From NCBI RefSeq assembly GCF_900188295.1, contig NZ_FZNM01000006.1, forward strand, positions 145,648 through 209,647: a DNA stretch of 64,000 nt, in the 5' to 3' direction. Numbering within the stretch: position 1 is the stretch's first letter; every line of letters starts with the position of its first letter. Positions 20,901 to 28,126 of the stretch are shown piece by piece. A program made the position numbers and the translations under genes. The notes beneath the pieces are model-generated. The model was not told the DNA's origin and did not search any database. It worked only from the letters and a program-made list of their open reading frames with translations. Origin of the DNA: Paracoccus sediminis (GTDB lineage Bacteria > Pseudomonadota > Alphaproteobacteria > Rhodobacterales > Rhodobacteraceae).

Positions 20901-22015
20901 GCGCGGGAAACGGCATGGGACGTCTGCGCCTGGTCGCGGTGATGGTCCGGTGTCATCACAGGGATCCGCTCGTTGCCCCCATTCCATTCGAGATCGAAAA
21001 AGAAAATCCGGGCAAGGCCAAGCTGTTCGCCCAGGATGCGCGCGGCCTTTCCGCGGATTTCGGCCGGATCGGTCATCCTTTGCAGGGCATCGCTGAACCC
21101 AAGCAGGACCGCCTGGTGGTCCGCACGTCGGCGCAGCGCCCTGTCGGCCCGTTTCGCGGCGTCGATATCCATGATGATCGAAACCGCGCCCACGACCTGC
21201 CCGCCATCATCGAACAGCGGCACCGAGGCGACGTTTGTCCAGATTTCGGCGGACGTATCGTCGGTATACAGAAACTCGACCCCCGGAAGGCAACGTTCGC
21301 CCCGCAGCGCGCGGGCGCCGGGAAAGTCGCAAGGCTCGATCCGCCGACCGTCGCCATCCCAGGCACGCCAACGCCAGCCCCGGTCCGGGTCGCGCGACGG
21401 TATGCGCCCGGCGGGCGTAAAGCGGTCCCATGCGGGGTTGGACGAGACGACCTGGCCATCCGTGCCGATCAGGGCCAGACCGATTGGCAGCACCTCCAGC
21501 ATGGCGTCCTGCAACAGGCGGGCCTTGTCGCGTTCGCGTTCGGCGCGCAGCCTTGGCGTGGCATCGACCGTAATGTTCAAAAGCCCCGCAACCGTTCCGG
21601 CCTCGTTGCGGACAGGTGAATAGGAAAAGCTCCACCAGGTGTCTTCGGGATAGCCATGCCGGGTCATGGCCAGGGGCATGTCCTCGAACCGGACCGTCTC
21701 GCCTTCGAAAACCCGGTCCACCAGCGGCGCGATCCTGTCCCAGATGTCGGGCCATGCCTTGCGAAACGGCGCGCCAAGAGCATCGGGATGGCGGTCGCCC
21801 AGCATCGGCGCATAGGCATCGTTGTAAAGGACGGTCCGGTCCGGTCCCCAGGCCAGTTGCATGGCATGACCAGAGGCCAGCATGACATCGACCGCCGTTT
21901 TCAGGCTTTGTGGCCAGTCCTTCATCGCGCCCAAGGGCGTCGAGGCCCAGTCGTGGCGGGCGGTCCGTTCGGCCATGCCAGGTGCGTCCTGGATCGGGTT
22001 CTGCATCCGGGTCAT
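17954..22015 (-). CDS. multi-PAS/GAF hybrid sensor, HWE histidine kinase
   Basis: This large soluble kinase (1353 residues) has no membrane segment. From the N-terminus there are a PAS-like domain (about 15-160), PAS (170-290), GAF (about 310-440), PAS (460-570), GAF (600-730) and three further PAS domains with PAC motifs (about 740-1120). An HWE kinase core follows: phospho-acceptor His in ELQHRTRNL near residue 1150, the HELATNAVKYGAL N-box and the final G-box (RGTGQGRELIEKALPYQLG). The HWE family lacks the usual F-box. An alternative start is Met4 at 22006. Neighbouring receiver proteins suggest a role in light, redox or stress sensing. PAS cofactors cannot be told here. Confidence 0.92.
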   Translation of the reverse strand: MTRMQNPIQDAPGMAERTARHDWASTPLGAMKDWPQSLKTAVDVMLASGHAMQLAWGPDRTVLYNDAYAPMLGDRHPDALGAPFRKAWPDIWDRIAPLVDRVFEGETVRFEDMPLAMTRHGYPEDTWWSFSYSPVRNEAGTVAGLLNITVDATPRLRAERERDKARLLQDAMLEVLPIGLALIGTDGQVVSSNPAWDRFTPAGRIPSRDPDRGWRWRAWDGDGRRIEPCDFPGARALRGERCLPGVEFLYTDDTSAEIWTNVASVPLFDDGGQVVGAVSIIMDIDAAKRADRALRRRADHQAVLLGFSDALQRMTDPAEIRGKAARILGEQLGLARIFFFDLEWNGGNERIPVMTPDHHRDQAQTSHAVSRALADIIGARFKTFAQGTVIAVADVDADPGLTDQQRAAFRDMGVAAFVNVPLLRHGEYAAGIGAHAERPRAWDKDEIDLIRDVARRALMAIERAEAEAALNESEMRYRSLFETMGQGYDECELIRDDAGKPVDYRILDMNPAFERLVGMDAHHIRGRTARDIIPGLERWWPDEIGRIVATGQPERIEHEVAGSGRFYEVTIYPRGEDRFAALFDDVTERRRAETVLRDSEERQTFLLRLADAIRLLADPVAIQNEASRLLGEHLGADRTYYVQLDQDRQVATVEQEYLADDSPTLVGQHSFASYGAVLARMQAGRTVVVHDADADLDLCDTDRPAYRALKLAAFVNSPLVKNGVLVSAMCVVSARPRRWTPADTALVEDVAERTWAAVERARAEAALRASEERFREFGENSPNALWIVDVDTMRLQYLSSAFDRIWGESGDVVMADLSRWTDLVHPDDRAQAGRAMSGLLAGEPAIVEYRILRPDGDVRWIRDTGFPIHDRGIVKRGGGIAQDVTDLKRAEAALRKSEERLRQFGEASQDVLWLRDAKTLQWQYLTPAFEAIYGIARDDALAGNNYRSWLDLILPEDRQHASDAIRRVRGGEHVTFDYRIRRPCDHAVRWLRNTDFPIIDEEGRVVLVGGIGHDLTEMRETELRLQTLIEGIPQLVWRAIGSGDWTWASPQWTAYTGQYGPDSHGWGWLEMVHPEDRGAACEAWSHALETGGFEVEYRLCHAAGQDFRWFQTRAAPVRDESGRIIEWLGTSTDIHDLRLLQERQRVLVGELQHRTRNLMAVVRSMADRTGETSRDFGHFRDRFQDRLEALARAQGLLSRLGDTDRVTFDELIAAELAAMDGAADRVVIDGPSGIRLRSSMVQMLAMALHELATNAVKYGALGQPQARLTIRWRMGPPDDRGRPWLHIDWHESGVRMPSAHHAPRGTGQGRELIEKALPYQLGARTGYAFREDGIHCTISIPVSASNGSGKRRP

Positions 22016-22308
22016 CCCTGTGGAAAGGCGGGCGGGGCCGATCTTGCGACCGCTCTGCCGCCATCGCGGTTCATTCCAGCACCAAACAGGCCGGAACGCT
22101 ACCTTGAAAGGGCGGCAGGGGATTTATCGCGGAAACCTGCGGCGCGGGCTGGATCAACTTCTTGGGAAAGCCTAACATAAATTACACACTTTGGTTGAGG
22201 CATGGATTCCCCCGCGGCTCGTGCTACGTAATTGTCCGTGGTATCGGGGCGCTGCGGCCCGCCTTGTCCGACCGACCCTTTATTATCCGGCGCTGCCTGG
22301 GGGGACCG
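22016..22308. other. divergent intergenic region, HWE kinase / response regulator
   Basis: These 293 bases contain no coding frame with motifs. An AT-rich patch at about 22175-22200 is the most likely promoter zone for the plus-strand regulator. Exact EcfG-type motifs were not found here. Confidence 0.4.
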
Positions 22309-22887
22309 ATGAGAACCGATCCGCTTCGCATCTTGGTGGTCGAGGACGATTATTTCCTTGCCGAAAGGCTGGCGCGCGATATCCGTGCCAACGGCGATAC
22401 GGTGGTGGGACCGTTTGCCGACGTTCATGAGGCGATCCATCGGGTCGGGCTGGTGCAGGGGGCGATCCTGGACGTGAAAATCCAGGACGAGACCTCCTTT
22501 TCTGTGGCGGATTCCCTGATCCATCATGGCGTGCCCATGCTGTTTCTGACCGGTTATCATCCCCAGGTTGTTCCGGACCGTTTCGCGCGCCGGCATATCT
22601 ATGCCAAGCCCAGCGACTCGGCCCCGCTCTTGCATGACCTGCACGAGCAGCATCACAAAAACGCCTTCCAGGAAACCGACAGCATCGAGATGGTCGTGAT
22701 GGAGGTGATCCGGCAGGCAAAGATCATGATGCCGGACGCAGCCTCTGCCGAACGCCTTGTCGAGGCGGTGCTGCTGCGGGCCATTGCCGAAACCCGAGAA
22801 ACCCGGATAAAGGGCGAAATCCGTGCTTGCCTGCTGGCCTTGCTGGATGACGAATACCGCCGGCGTGGCAGGCGGCACCTGCATTAG
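22309..22887 (+). CDS. response regulator with helical C-terminal extension
   Basis: The 192-residue protein begins MRTDPLRILVVEDD. It has a complete receiver: acidic pair in VVEDD, phospho-acceptor Asp in AILDVKI, Thr in FLTGYH and Lys in YAKP. Residues 125-192 form a helical, histidine- and arginine-rich tail with no recognised DNA-binding motif. The open frame reaches back to 22162, but a purine-rich GGGGGA site precedes the chosen ATG. It is divergent from the HWE kinase and could be a second target. It is not a PhyR, because the sigma-like domain is missing. Confidence 0.85.
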   Translation: MRTDPLRILVVEDDYFLAERLARDIRANGDTVVGPFADVHEAIHRVGLVQGAILDVKIQDETSFSVADSLIHHGVPMLFLTGYHPQVVPDRFARRHIYAKPSDSAPLLHDLHEQHHKNAFQETDSIEMVVMEVIRQAKIMMPDAASAERLVEAVLLRAIAETRETRIKGEIRACLLALLDDEYRRRGRRHLH

Positions 22888-22899
22888 GCGTCTCGCGGA

Positions 22900-22971
22900 C
22901 CGCGCAGGGCGGTCACGGCCTGGGCGGCCCATGGGCCGCGCAGGGCGGTCACGGCCTGGGCGGCCCATGGG
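22900..22971. repeat. 36-bp tandem duplication
   Basis: Two perfect 36-bp copies (22900-22935 and 22936-22971) lie head to tail, with the start of a third copy after them. The unit has the length of 12 codons. It overlaps the 3' end of the NepR-like gene, which stops within the second copy. Two copies are too few for a CRISPR array; replication slippage explains it. Confidence 0.85.
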
Positions 22972-23116
22972 CCGCAGTCAGCGCCTCGCGCAGGGCGGAT
23001 GCCAGTTCGCGCAACCGTTTGGGCACCGCCTCGCGTTCCATCAGTCGCTTCCACTGTTCCAAATGTCCGTTCATGATCTGGTCGGACTCCGCCTCTTGGG
23101 GTCTGGTGGATTTCAT
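22949..23116 (-). CDS. small NepR-like anti-sigma factor candidate
   Basis: The 55-residue protein opens MKSTRPQEAESDQI and has one amphipathic core, HLEQWKRLMEREAVPKRL followed by RELASALREAL. This matches the layout of NepR proteins (helix, V/I-P, then helix ending in L..L). It starts 13 bp after the stop of the ECF sigma gene on the same strand, with AAGGGA before the ATG. NepR binds and silences EcfG-type sigma factors until phosphorylated PhyR displaces it. The similarity is in pattern, so the assignment is an inference. The gene is absent from a 100-residue-cutoff view because it is short. Confidence 0.55.
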   Translation of the reverse strand: MKSTRPQEAESDQIMNGHLEQWKRLMEREAVPKRLRELASALREALTAAHGPPRP

Positions 23117-23129
23117 TCGCGTCCCTTCG

Positions 23130-23693
23130 TCAGAATTCGGGATCCAGGATGGTGCGCAGGCGTCCCCGCGCGCGGCAGACCCGGCTTTTGACCGTGCCGA
23201 CGTCGCAGTTCAGGATTTCTGCCGCGGACAGATAGGTTTCGCCCAGAATGGCAACCAGGACCAGGGCTTCGCGGTAATGGTCCGGGATGCCGTCCAACGC
23301 CGCCAGCATCTCCTTGTGGCGCAGGTGCCATTCCTGGCCGGGCTGGCTGTGGGGCAAGGCCGACGCGCACTCGGCAGAGCCGGTCCGTTCCCGGTCAAGC
23401 CGCCGCCAGCCGTTGTAAAAGCGGCTTCGCATGATGGTGAACAGCCAGGCGCGCAGGTTCGTGCCCGGCCGATAGCCATGCGCATGTTCGATGGCGCGCA
23501 GCAGGGTTTCCTGGACAAGATCGTCGGGATCCCCGGCGCGGCGGCACAAGGACCGCGCATAGGCCCGCAGGGCGGGCAGATGCTGGAGAACATCCTCGCC
23601 CATGTGCTGGCGGGGATCGACGCAGGCCTCGGGCTGAAAATGACCCGGATTGATAGGGGCGACCGGCAATACGGCGGACAGCGCAACGCTCAT
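23130..23693 (-). CDS. ECF-family RNA polymerase sigma factor
   Basis: The protein has 187 residues from MSVALSAVLPVAP. Region 2 is at about 40-105 (LPALRAYARSLCRRAGDPDDLVQETLLRAIE, LRAWLFTIMRSRFYNGWR) and region 4 at about 120-180 (MLAALDGIPDHYREALVLV, YLSAAEILNCDVGTVKSRV). Length and motifs fit EcfG/ECF26-like factors of alphaproteobacterial stress responses. The start at 23693 is supported by a 4-bp ATGA overlap with an upstream small frame that has its own GGAGG. A longer frame to 23867 exists but its extra 58 residues look non-coding. A GGAAC-N17-GTT promoter lies upstream, suggesting autoregulation. The NepR-like gene follows directly. Confidence 0.9.
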   Translation of the reverse strand: MSVALSAVLPVAPINPGHFQPEACVDPRQHMGEDVLQHLPALRAYARSLCRRAGDPDDLVQETLLRAIEHAHGYRPGTNLRAWLFTIMRSRFYNGWRRLDRERTGSAECASALPHSQPGQEWHLRHKEMLAALDGIPDHYREALVLVAILGETYLSAAEILNCDVGTVKSRVCRARGRLRTILDPEF

Positions 23694-23773
23694 CGTCCGG
23701 ATCCCCGGCCGGGTTTGCGAAAGGCGCTGCGATCTGTCGGGTTCGCCCAGGGACGCATGGTTCGTGCCGTCAT
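23690..23773 (-). CDS. possible 27-residue leader peptide coupled to the sigma gene
   Basis: An ATG at 23773 with GGAGG 4 nt upstream opens 27 codons (MTARTMRPWANPTDRS...). They end in a TGA that overlaps the sigma-factor ATG (ATGA). The arrangement is what translational coupling looks like; in many alphaproteobacteria nepR occupies this place before ecfG. This peptide does not resemble NepR. It is either a coupling leader or chance. Confidence 0.4.
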   Translation of the reverse strand: MTARTMRPWANPTDRSAFRKPGRGSGR

Positions 23774-23928
23774 CTTTCCTCCGGTGTTCAAAGGATCGCC
23801 ACGGGGACGACAGATCGGATACAGCGCGCCCGCCTGCATGAGTTCCATGTGTCCGTGCAGCGACCATGAACCGCCAGCCCTTGAATGCATCGCCACAATG
23901 CCTCAGGGGCTGCCGTCACGATAATCCG

Positions 23929-23953
23929 AACCGAAGAAACAGGCGTTTGTTCC
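23929..23953 (-). promoter_or_regulatory. EcfG-type promoter upstream of the sigma gene
   Basis: On the minus strand GGAAC (23953-23949), 17 bp, then GTT (23931-23929) matches the general-stress-response consensus GGAAC-N16/17-CGTT except for the C. It points at the leader frame and the sigma gene, so the sigma factor probably activates itself. It mirrors a second match at 24285-24309 on the opposite strand. Confidence 0.65.
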
Positions 23954-24052
23954 CGAAAGACGTCACGCGACGGTTTTTTTCCTGCATCATCCCATATTCC
24001 GGTTTAGGTTTCAGGATATGCGATCGGATTTGGATTTTTTTCGGGAAACGCG

Positions 24053-24214
24053 ATGACCAAGCGGAATGATGATTCCAGCCCTGAACACGAACTCGAACAA
24101 GCGTTGTCTCGGGTTCTGGCGGACATCGATGAGAAGGGGCCGATATCCCCCCACCTCAGGATGCTGGCACGAAAGCTTCAGGAAGCCCTTTCCCAGGCGC
24201 GTCGGAAACATTGA
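24053..24214 (+). CDS. small hypothetical protein (53 residues)
   Basis: It reads MTKRNDDSSPEHELEQ and then ALSRVLADIDEKGPISPHLR, followed by MLARKLQEALSQARRKH. It is almost entirely helical and charged. The I-S-P-x-L-R-x-L-A-x-x-L-x-E-A-L pattern echoes the core of the NepR-like protein at 22949-23116, so the two might be distant relatives. It lies between the two outward-facing EcfG-type promoters. The ribosome-binding site is weak (GGGAAACGCG). No family is claimed. Confidence 0.5.
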   Translation: MTKRNDDSSPEHELEQALSRVLADIDEKGPISPHLRMLARKLQEALSQARRKH

Positions 24215-24284
24215 GCCGCCTGGACAAGAGGCATCCGTAAGCAATCGTTTGCAAATCCATGACACGAAGCCCGAAGTTTTTTCG

Positions 24285-24309
24285 GGAACAAACAGACGCC
24301 GGCCCGGTT
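24285..24309 (+). promoter_or_regulatory. EcfG-type promoter for the manganese-catalase region
   Basis: GGAAC at 24285-24289, exactly 17 bp, then GTT at 24307-24309 fits the alphaproteobacterial general-stress promoter. The flanking bases (TTCGGGAACAAAC) are the same as in the minus-strand copy, so the pair forms a long-range inverted repeat. Downstream are a 32-codon frame and the catalase gene. Confidence 0.65.
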
Positions 24310-24380
24310 GCAGCCTTTCGCCGCTGTCACGGTTCATGTCGTGACCAGCAACCGATCGGTGTCAATTCCAGGAGTTTTCC

Positions 24381-24479
24381 ATGCCCGAGAAGACACGTGC
24401 AAATCCTGCCGACAAAAACCTGAGGCGGACGAAAACAGAATGGATCGACCGAAGGCATGAACCCTTTGGCGACCGATAA
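24381..24479 (+). CDS. possible small basic protein (32 residues)
   Basis: AGGAG lies 6 nt before this ATG, and the frame MPEKTRANPADKNLRR... ends at 24479. It is rich in Arg, Lys and Asp, like small stress-induced proteins. It lies in the transcript expected from the EcfG-type promoter, 61 bp before the catalase gene. No family was recognised; it could be a chance frame. Confidence 0.35.
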   Translation: MPEKTRANPADKNLRRTKTEWIDRRHEPFGDR

Positions 24480-24540
24480 TCCTTGGCGTCCCACGCTTCC
24501 GGGCGTGTCCCTTGATATTTCCCTCTGATCGGATCACCCA

Positions 24541-25371
24541 ATGTTCTATACCGACAACAAGCTGCAATATCCCGTCCGCGTCGATACGCCCGACCCGCTG
24601 TTTGCGCGGGCATTGCAACAGGCCATCGGCGGCGTCGAGGGCGAAATCCGCGTGGCCATGCAATACTTCTTCCAGGCCTGTGGTGCGCGCGGCAACCCCA
24701 AGTTCCGCGACCTGCTGATGAACACCGCCGCCGAGGAACTGGGCCATATCGAGATGCTGGCCACCGCCGTCGCCATGAACCTGGAAGGCGCGCCCCTGTC
24801 GCTGAAGGAGGAGGGCGCCCGCGACAAGGCCGTCGAAGCCGTCATGGGCGGCATGAACCTGAAGAACCTGTTGTCCTCGGGCCTGTCGGCCATGCCGGTG
24901 GACAGCGACGGCGTGCCCTTCGACATGTCCCACATCTATGCCAGCGGCAACATCGCCGCCGACATGACGGCCAATATCGCCGCCGAATCCACCGGGCGCA
25001 CCCTGGCCGTGCGGCTTTACACCATGACCGACGACGCGGGGATGAAGGACATGCTGTCTTATCTGATCGCGCGCGACACCATGCACCAGAACCAGTGGCT
25101 TGCGGCGCTCGAGGAGCTGGGCGGCATGACCGGGGCCTTCCCGATTCCGAACAGCTTTCCGCAAGACCGGGAAAAGACCGAATTCAGCTATGCCTATCTG
25201 GGCTTCCAGGCCGATGGCGGCGCGCCGGTTCCGGGCCGTTGGGGCAAGGGGCCGTCCATCGACGGCAAGGGCACCTTTGCCACGGGCAAGCTGCATCCGT
25301 CCGACCAGAAACCCGACTTGGGCATGGCCCGGCCGGACAGCGGCGCCCAGGCCGAACAGATCGCAGGCTGA
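24541..25371 (+). CDS. manganese catalase
   Basis: This non-haem enzyme dismutates hydrogen peroxide at a di-manganese centre in the cytoplasm. The 276 residues show all five expected ligands in a ferritin-like bundle: Glu35 (GGVEGEIRV), Glu66 and His69 (AAEELGHIEM), Glu149 (AAESTGR) and His182 (DTMHQNQW). The C-terminal tail with GKGPSIDGKG wraps the neighbouring subunit in known structures. An upstream EcfG-type promoter fits stress control. It is first in a cluster with an SDR, a DUF4142-like protein and a patatin. Confidence 0.95.
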   Translation: MFYTDNKLQYPVRVDTPDPLFARALQQAIGGVEGEIRVAMQYFFQACGARGNPKFRDLLMNTAAEELGHIEMLATAVAMNLEGAPLSLKEEGARDKAVEAVMGGMNLKNLLSSGLSAMPVDSDGVPFDMSHIYASGNIAADMTANIAAESTGRTLAVRLYTMTDDAGMKDMLSYLIARDTMHQNQWLAALEELGGMTGAFPIPNSFPQDREKTEFSYAYLGFQADGGAPVPGRWGKGPSIDGKGTFATGKLHPSDQKPDLGMARPDSGAQAEQIAG

Positions 25372-25434
25372 TCCCACGGCCCGCTGGATGCTACACCGGG
25401 GCGCGCGCCTGACGCCCCTTGAAAGGAGACGACA

Positions 25435-26190
25435 ATGACCCTTGCCCTTGTTACAGGCGCGTCCAGCGGCATCGGCCTGGAACTGGCCCGCATCGCCCGC
25501 GCCGATGGCCACGAGGTCATCGCGGTCGCCAATGAACCCGCCATCCATCAAGCGGCGTCGGACCTGGGCGCCGAAGCGATCCAGGCCGATCTGGCCACCA
25601 CCGACGGGATCCAGGCCGTTCTGACGCAGGTGGCCGGGCGCGAGGTCGACCTGCTGATGCTGAATGCGGGCACCGGGCTGGGCCATGGCTTTCTGGACCA
25701 GGATCCGGACGCCATCGACCATGTGGTAATGACCAATATCCTGGGCGTGCTGCGGCTGGCCCATCCCCTGGGCCGCCGGATGCGCGACCGGGGCCAGGGA
25801 CGCATCCTGATTACCGGATCCATTGCGGGCTTCATGCCGGGAACGTACCAGGCGATCTACAACGCCTCGAAGGCGTTCCTGAACAATTTCGCCCTGGGCT
25901 GGAACGAGGAACTCAAGGGCACGGGCGTCACCGTGACCTGTCTGATGCCGGGACTGACGGATACGGCGTTTTTTGAACGCGCGGGCCTTCTGGATACCCA
26001 CTTTGGACAGATGAAGAACAAGGACGATCCCGCCATTGTGGCCCGCTCGGGATACGACGCGCTGCTGGCAGGCCGGGCGCAGATGACGCCGGGCCTAAGG
26101 AACAAGGCCCAGGCGACCTTGGCCGAAATCCTGCCGGCGGGCCTTGTGGCCAAGGCGCATCGGCAGATGGCGAAACCCGAAGACGAATGA
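25435..26190 (+). CDS. short-chain dehydrogenase/reductase
   Basis: This classical SDR of 251 residues has the NAD(P)-binding TGASSGIG at 7-14, the NAG motif (LNAGTG), the active-site Ser in TGSIAG and YNASK (Tyr/Lys). A PG motif (LMPGLTDTAF) follows the active site. GGAG precedes the ATG. The substrate is unknown. The position between catalase and an exported protein, and the 4-bp overlap with the frame downstream, suggest a stress-induced operon. Confidence 0.92.
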   Translation: MTLALVTGASSGIGLELARIARADGHEVIAVANEPAIHQAASDLGAEAIQADLATTDGIQAVLTQVAGREVDLLMLNAGTGLGHGFLDQDPDAIDHVVMTNILGVLRLAHPLGRRMRDRGQGRILITGSIAGFMPGTYQAIYNASKAFLNNFALGWNEELKGTGVTVTCLMPGLTDTAFFERAGLLDTHFGQMKNKDDPAIVARSGYDALLAGRAQMTPGLRNKAQATLAEILPAGLVAKAHRQMAKPEDE

Positions 26191-26273
26191 ATCCCATTCC
26201 TGCCAGGTCGTCCGGTCTGGCGGATCCCCAAAGGTCCGGCTTTCGGACCATCCACCAGAAGGATACCACGAGG

Positions 26274-26780
26274 ATGCGCAGAACCCTTTTCGCTACCGGT
26301 GCCGTTGCCGCCATGATGCCGGTCGCCCGGATGTCGTTCGCGCAAACCAGGGATCCGGCCATGGACGGAACCTCGCCCGATGCGGACAGGCAGGCGATCC
26401 TGCTGGGCGGAAAGTTTCCCCTGCTCGGACGCCGGGCTGGCATGGACAAGGCGACCGATCCCGCAGTCAAGGCTTTCGCGCCCCTTGAGGTGGCTGAGCA
26501 GGAAGCCGAGGCACGGGCTTTTGGCGCAGCGCCCCCGGACCCGGTGACGACGGACCATGGGACGCTGCTGGAACGGATGAACGCCATGCCCGCCGGGGCC
26601 GAATGCGACAGGCAGTATCTGACGGCGCAGATCCAGGGCCGCGAGCGCCTGCGTGCGCTGCATTCGGCTTATGCTGAAAACGGCAGCAATCCCAGGGCGA
26701 ACGGTGTGTCCATCGTCGGCCTCCCGGCGATCGACGCCCGCATGTCGATGTTGCAGGCGATCAGCAGCCGGCTGGGCTGA
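26274..26780 (+). CDS. exported DUF4142-like protein
   Basis: The start at 26274 gives MRRTLFATGAVAAMMPVARM, a signal peptide cut about after SFA. The frame extends to 26187 but those residues precede the signal. The mature part (about 140 residues) is helical, with DRQYLTAQIQGRERLRALH matching the second half of DUF4142 domains (drqfl..qi..H..l..l). DUF4142 proteins are periplasmic and ferritin-like and often lie in oxidative-stress clusters. Their biochemical role is not known. Confidence 0.7.
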   Translation: MRRTLFATGAVAAMMPVARMSFAQTRDPAMDGTSPDADRQAILLGGKFPLLGRRAGMDKATDPAVKAFAPLEVAEQEAEARAFGAAPPDPVTTDHGTLLERMNAMPAGAECDRQYLTAQIQGRERLRALHSAYAENGSNPRANGVSIVGLPAIDARMSMLQAISSRLG

Positions 26781-26784
26781 CGGG

Positions 26785-27780
26785 ATGGAGGCTTGGCTTT
26801 GCTTTGCCGGCGGGAACGCGCTTGGCGCATTCTACATCGGCGCCTGGCAGGCGATCGAACAATCCGGCCTGCGTGTGACCCGCATGTCGGGCGCCTCGAT
26901 CGGCGCCGTGGTCGCGACGGTGATCGCAGGCAATCCGCCGTCCCGGCGGGCCGAGGCGCTGAACGATTTTCTGGAAAGGGTCGGACAGCACCGGCCGACC
27001 ATGGGACGCCGGGCTTCGGTCATGGGAATGCTGATGCGCGGCCATCCGCCGCTGTTTGTGCCGTCCTGGCCGGGCCTGTGGGAAATCCTGCCCGGAATGC
27101 CCGCCGACGCCGCGCAGTTCCGGCGCGGACCGATGCGGCGCCTGCTGGAGCGGACCATCGATTTCGACCGGCTGAACGATTCCGAGATCGAGGTGACGCT
27201 CACCGCCCTTGATGCCGAAAGCGGAGCGATCGTGGATTTCCGCAACCGCGATACGGTGCTGACGGTGGATCACGTGATGGCCAGCACCGCCCTGCCCATC
27301 CTGTTCCGGCCCGTTCATGTTGACGGGCGGTGGTTTCTGGATCCCGGCCTGTGCGAGAACCTGCCCTTGCGGCCGCTGCTGGATCGTCCGGGCGAGGCGG
27401 CGATCCTTGCGTTCGATCTGTTCGCGCAGCAGGGCACTATGCCGGACACGATGGACGGCATCGGGACGCGGGCGCAGGATCTGTTCTTTGCCGGGCAATC
27501 GGCCCGCATCATTGGATGCGCCGATCTGCAGGGCCGCAATTTCCGCCACATTGTCCTGACCGACCCCGAGGATATTTTCGTGGGCAAGGCCTTTGATTTC
27601 GGCAGATCCAACCTGAAACGGCGGGTGCAGCTCGGGGCCGTTCTGACCAGCCTGTCGCTTGCCGATCTGGCAGCCACGGTCCCCGACACGCCAAAGACCC
27701 TGTCCGATCCACCTGCCCTGCCACCCGCCAGTCCAGGAGGAACATTCGATGATCCCGACACACCGTCACGTCCGGCTTGA
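26785..27780 (+). CDS. patatin-like phospholipase
   Basis: The 331-residue protein starts 4 bp after the previous stop. Patatin features are a glycine-rich oxyanion loop (FAGGNALGAF), the nucleophile elbow GASIG with Ser38, and the catalytic Asp in FLDPGL near residue 186. The usual D-G-G/A is D-P-G here, a conservative oddity. Patatins hydrolyse acyl esters of lipids. It is the last gene of the stress cluster. Confidence 0.88.
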   Translation: MEAWLCFAGGNALGAFYIGAWQAIEQSGLRVTRMSGASIGAVVATVIAGNPPSRRAEALNDFLERVGQHRPTMGRRASVMGMLMRGHPPLFVPSWPGLWEILPGMPADAAQFRRGPMRRLLERTIDFDRLNDSEIEVTLTALDAESGAIVDFRNRDTVLTVDHVMASTALPILFRPVHVDGRWFLDPGLCENLPLRPLLDRPGEAAILAFDLFAQQGTMPDTMDGIGTRAQDLFFAGQSARIIGCADLQGRNFRHIVLTDPEDIFVGKAFDFGRSNLKRRVQLGAVLTSLSLADLAATVPDTPKTLSDPPALPPASPGGTFDDPDTPSRPA

Positions 27781-28126
27781 CGCCGCGTCGGCCCCCGTGC
27801 TGCCGTTCGGCCCCGGCATCGCGGTGGTCCGACAGGCTGGCGCAGCCGCTAGTCCATGATTGTTCCAGGTTGAAGCATAGCCTGCATTTCAGCAGTTAGG
27901 CTGCATTCCTGTGGTGGGAAACTGTCGAGGACAGAGCCGAAGCGTTTCCAGACGGCTTAGACGGCTGGCCGACGCCTGGGCCCGCGCGGCCCGCTATGGT
28001 GACGAAGTGCAGGCCCTGGGGGACCGCTCTCTGCCGCAGTGACATGGCAACAGGTCGCCGGTCGTGGCGATGCTGTGGTCCGGGATACGGGCGGGCATGG
28101 CGAAAAACCTGCGCGGGGGCTGGAGC
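27781..28126. other. spacer between the stress cluster and the eCIS locus
   Basis: These 346 bases hold no gene with recognisable motifs. A short frame ending at about 28040 (WARAARYGDEVQAL) may be a remnant. It separates the convergent patatin and AAA+ ATPase genes. No clear terminator was seen. Confidence 0.4.

Noticed and set aside
22309..22887. Calling this regulator PhyR
   Set aside because: PhyR has an N-terminal sigma-like domain; this protein starts directly with a receiver.
22900..22985. Tandem 36-bp units as a mini CRISPR array
   Set aside because: Units are directly adjacent with no spacers and only two copies.
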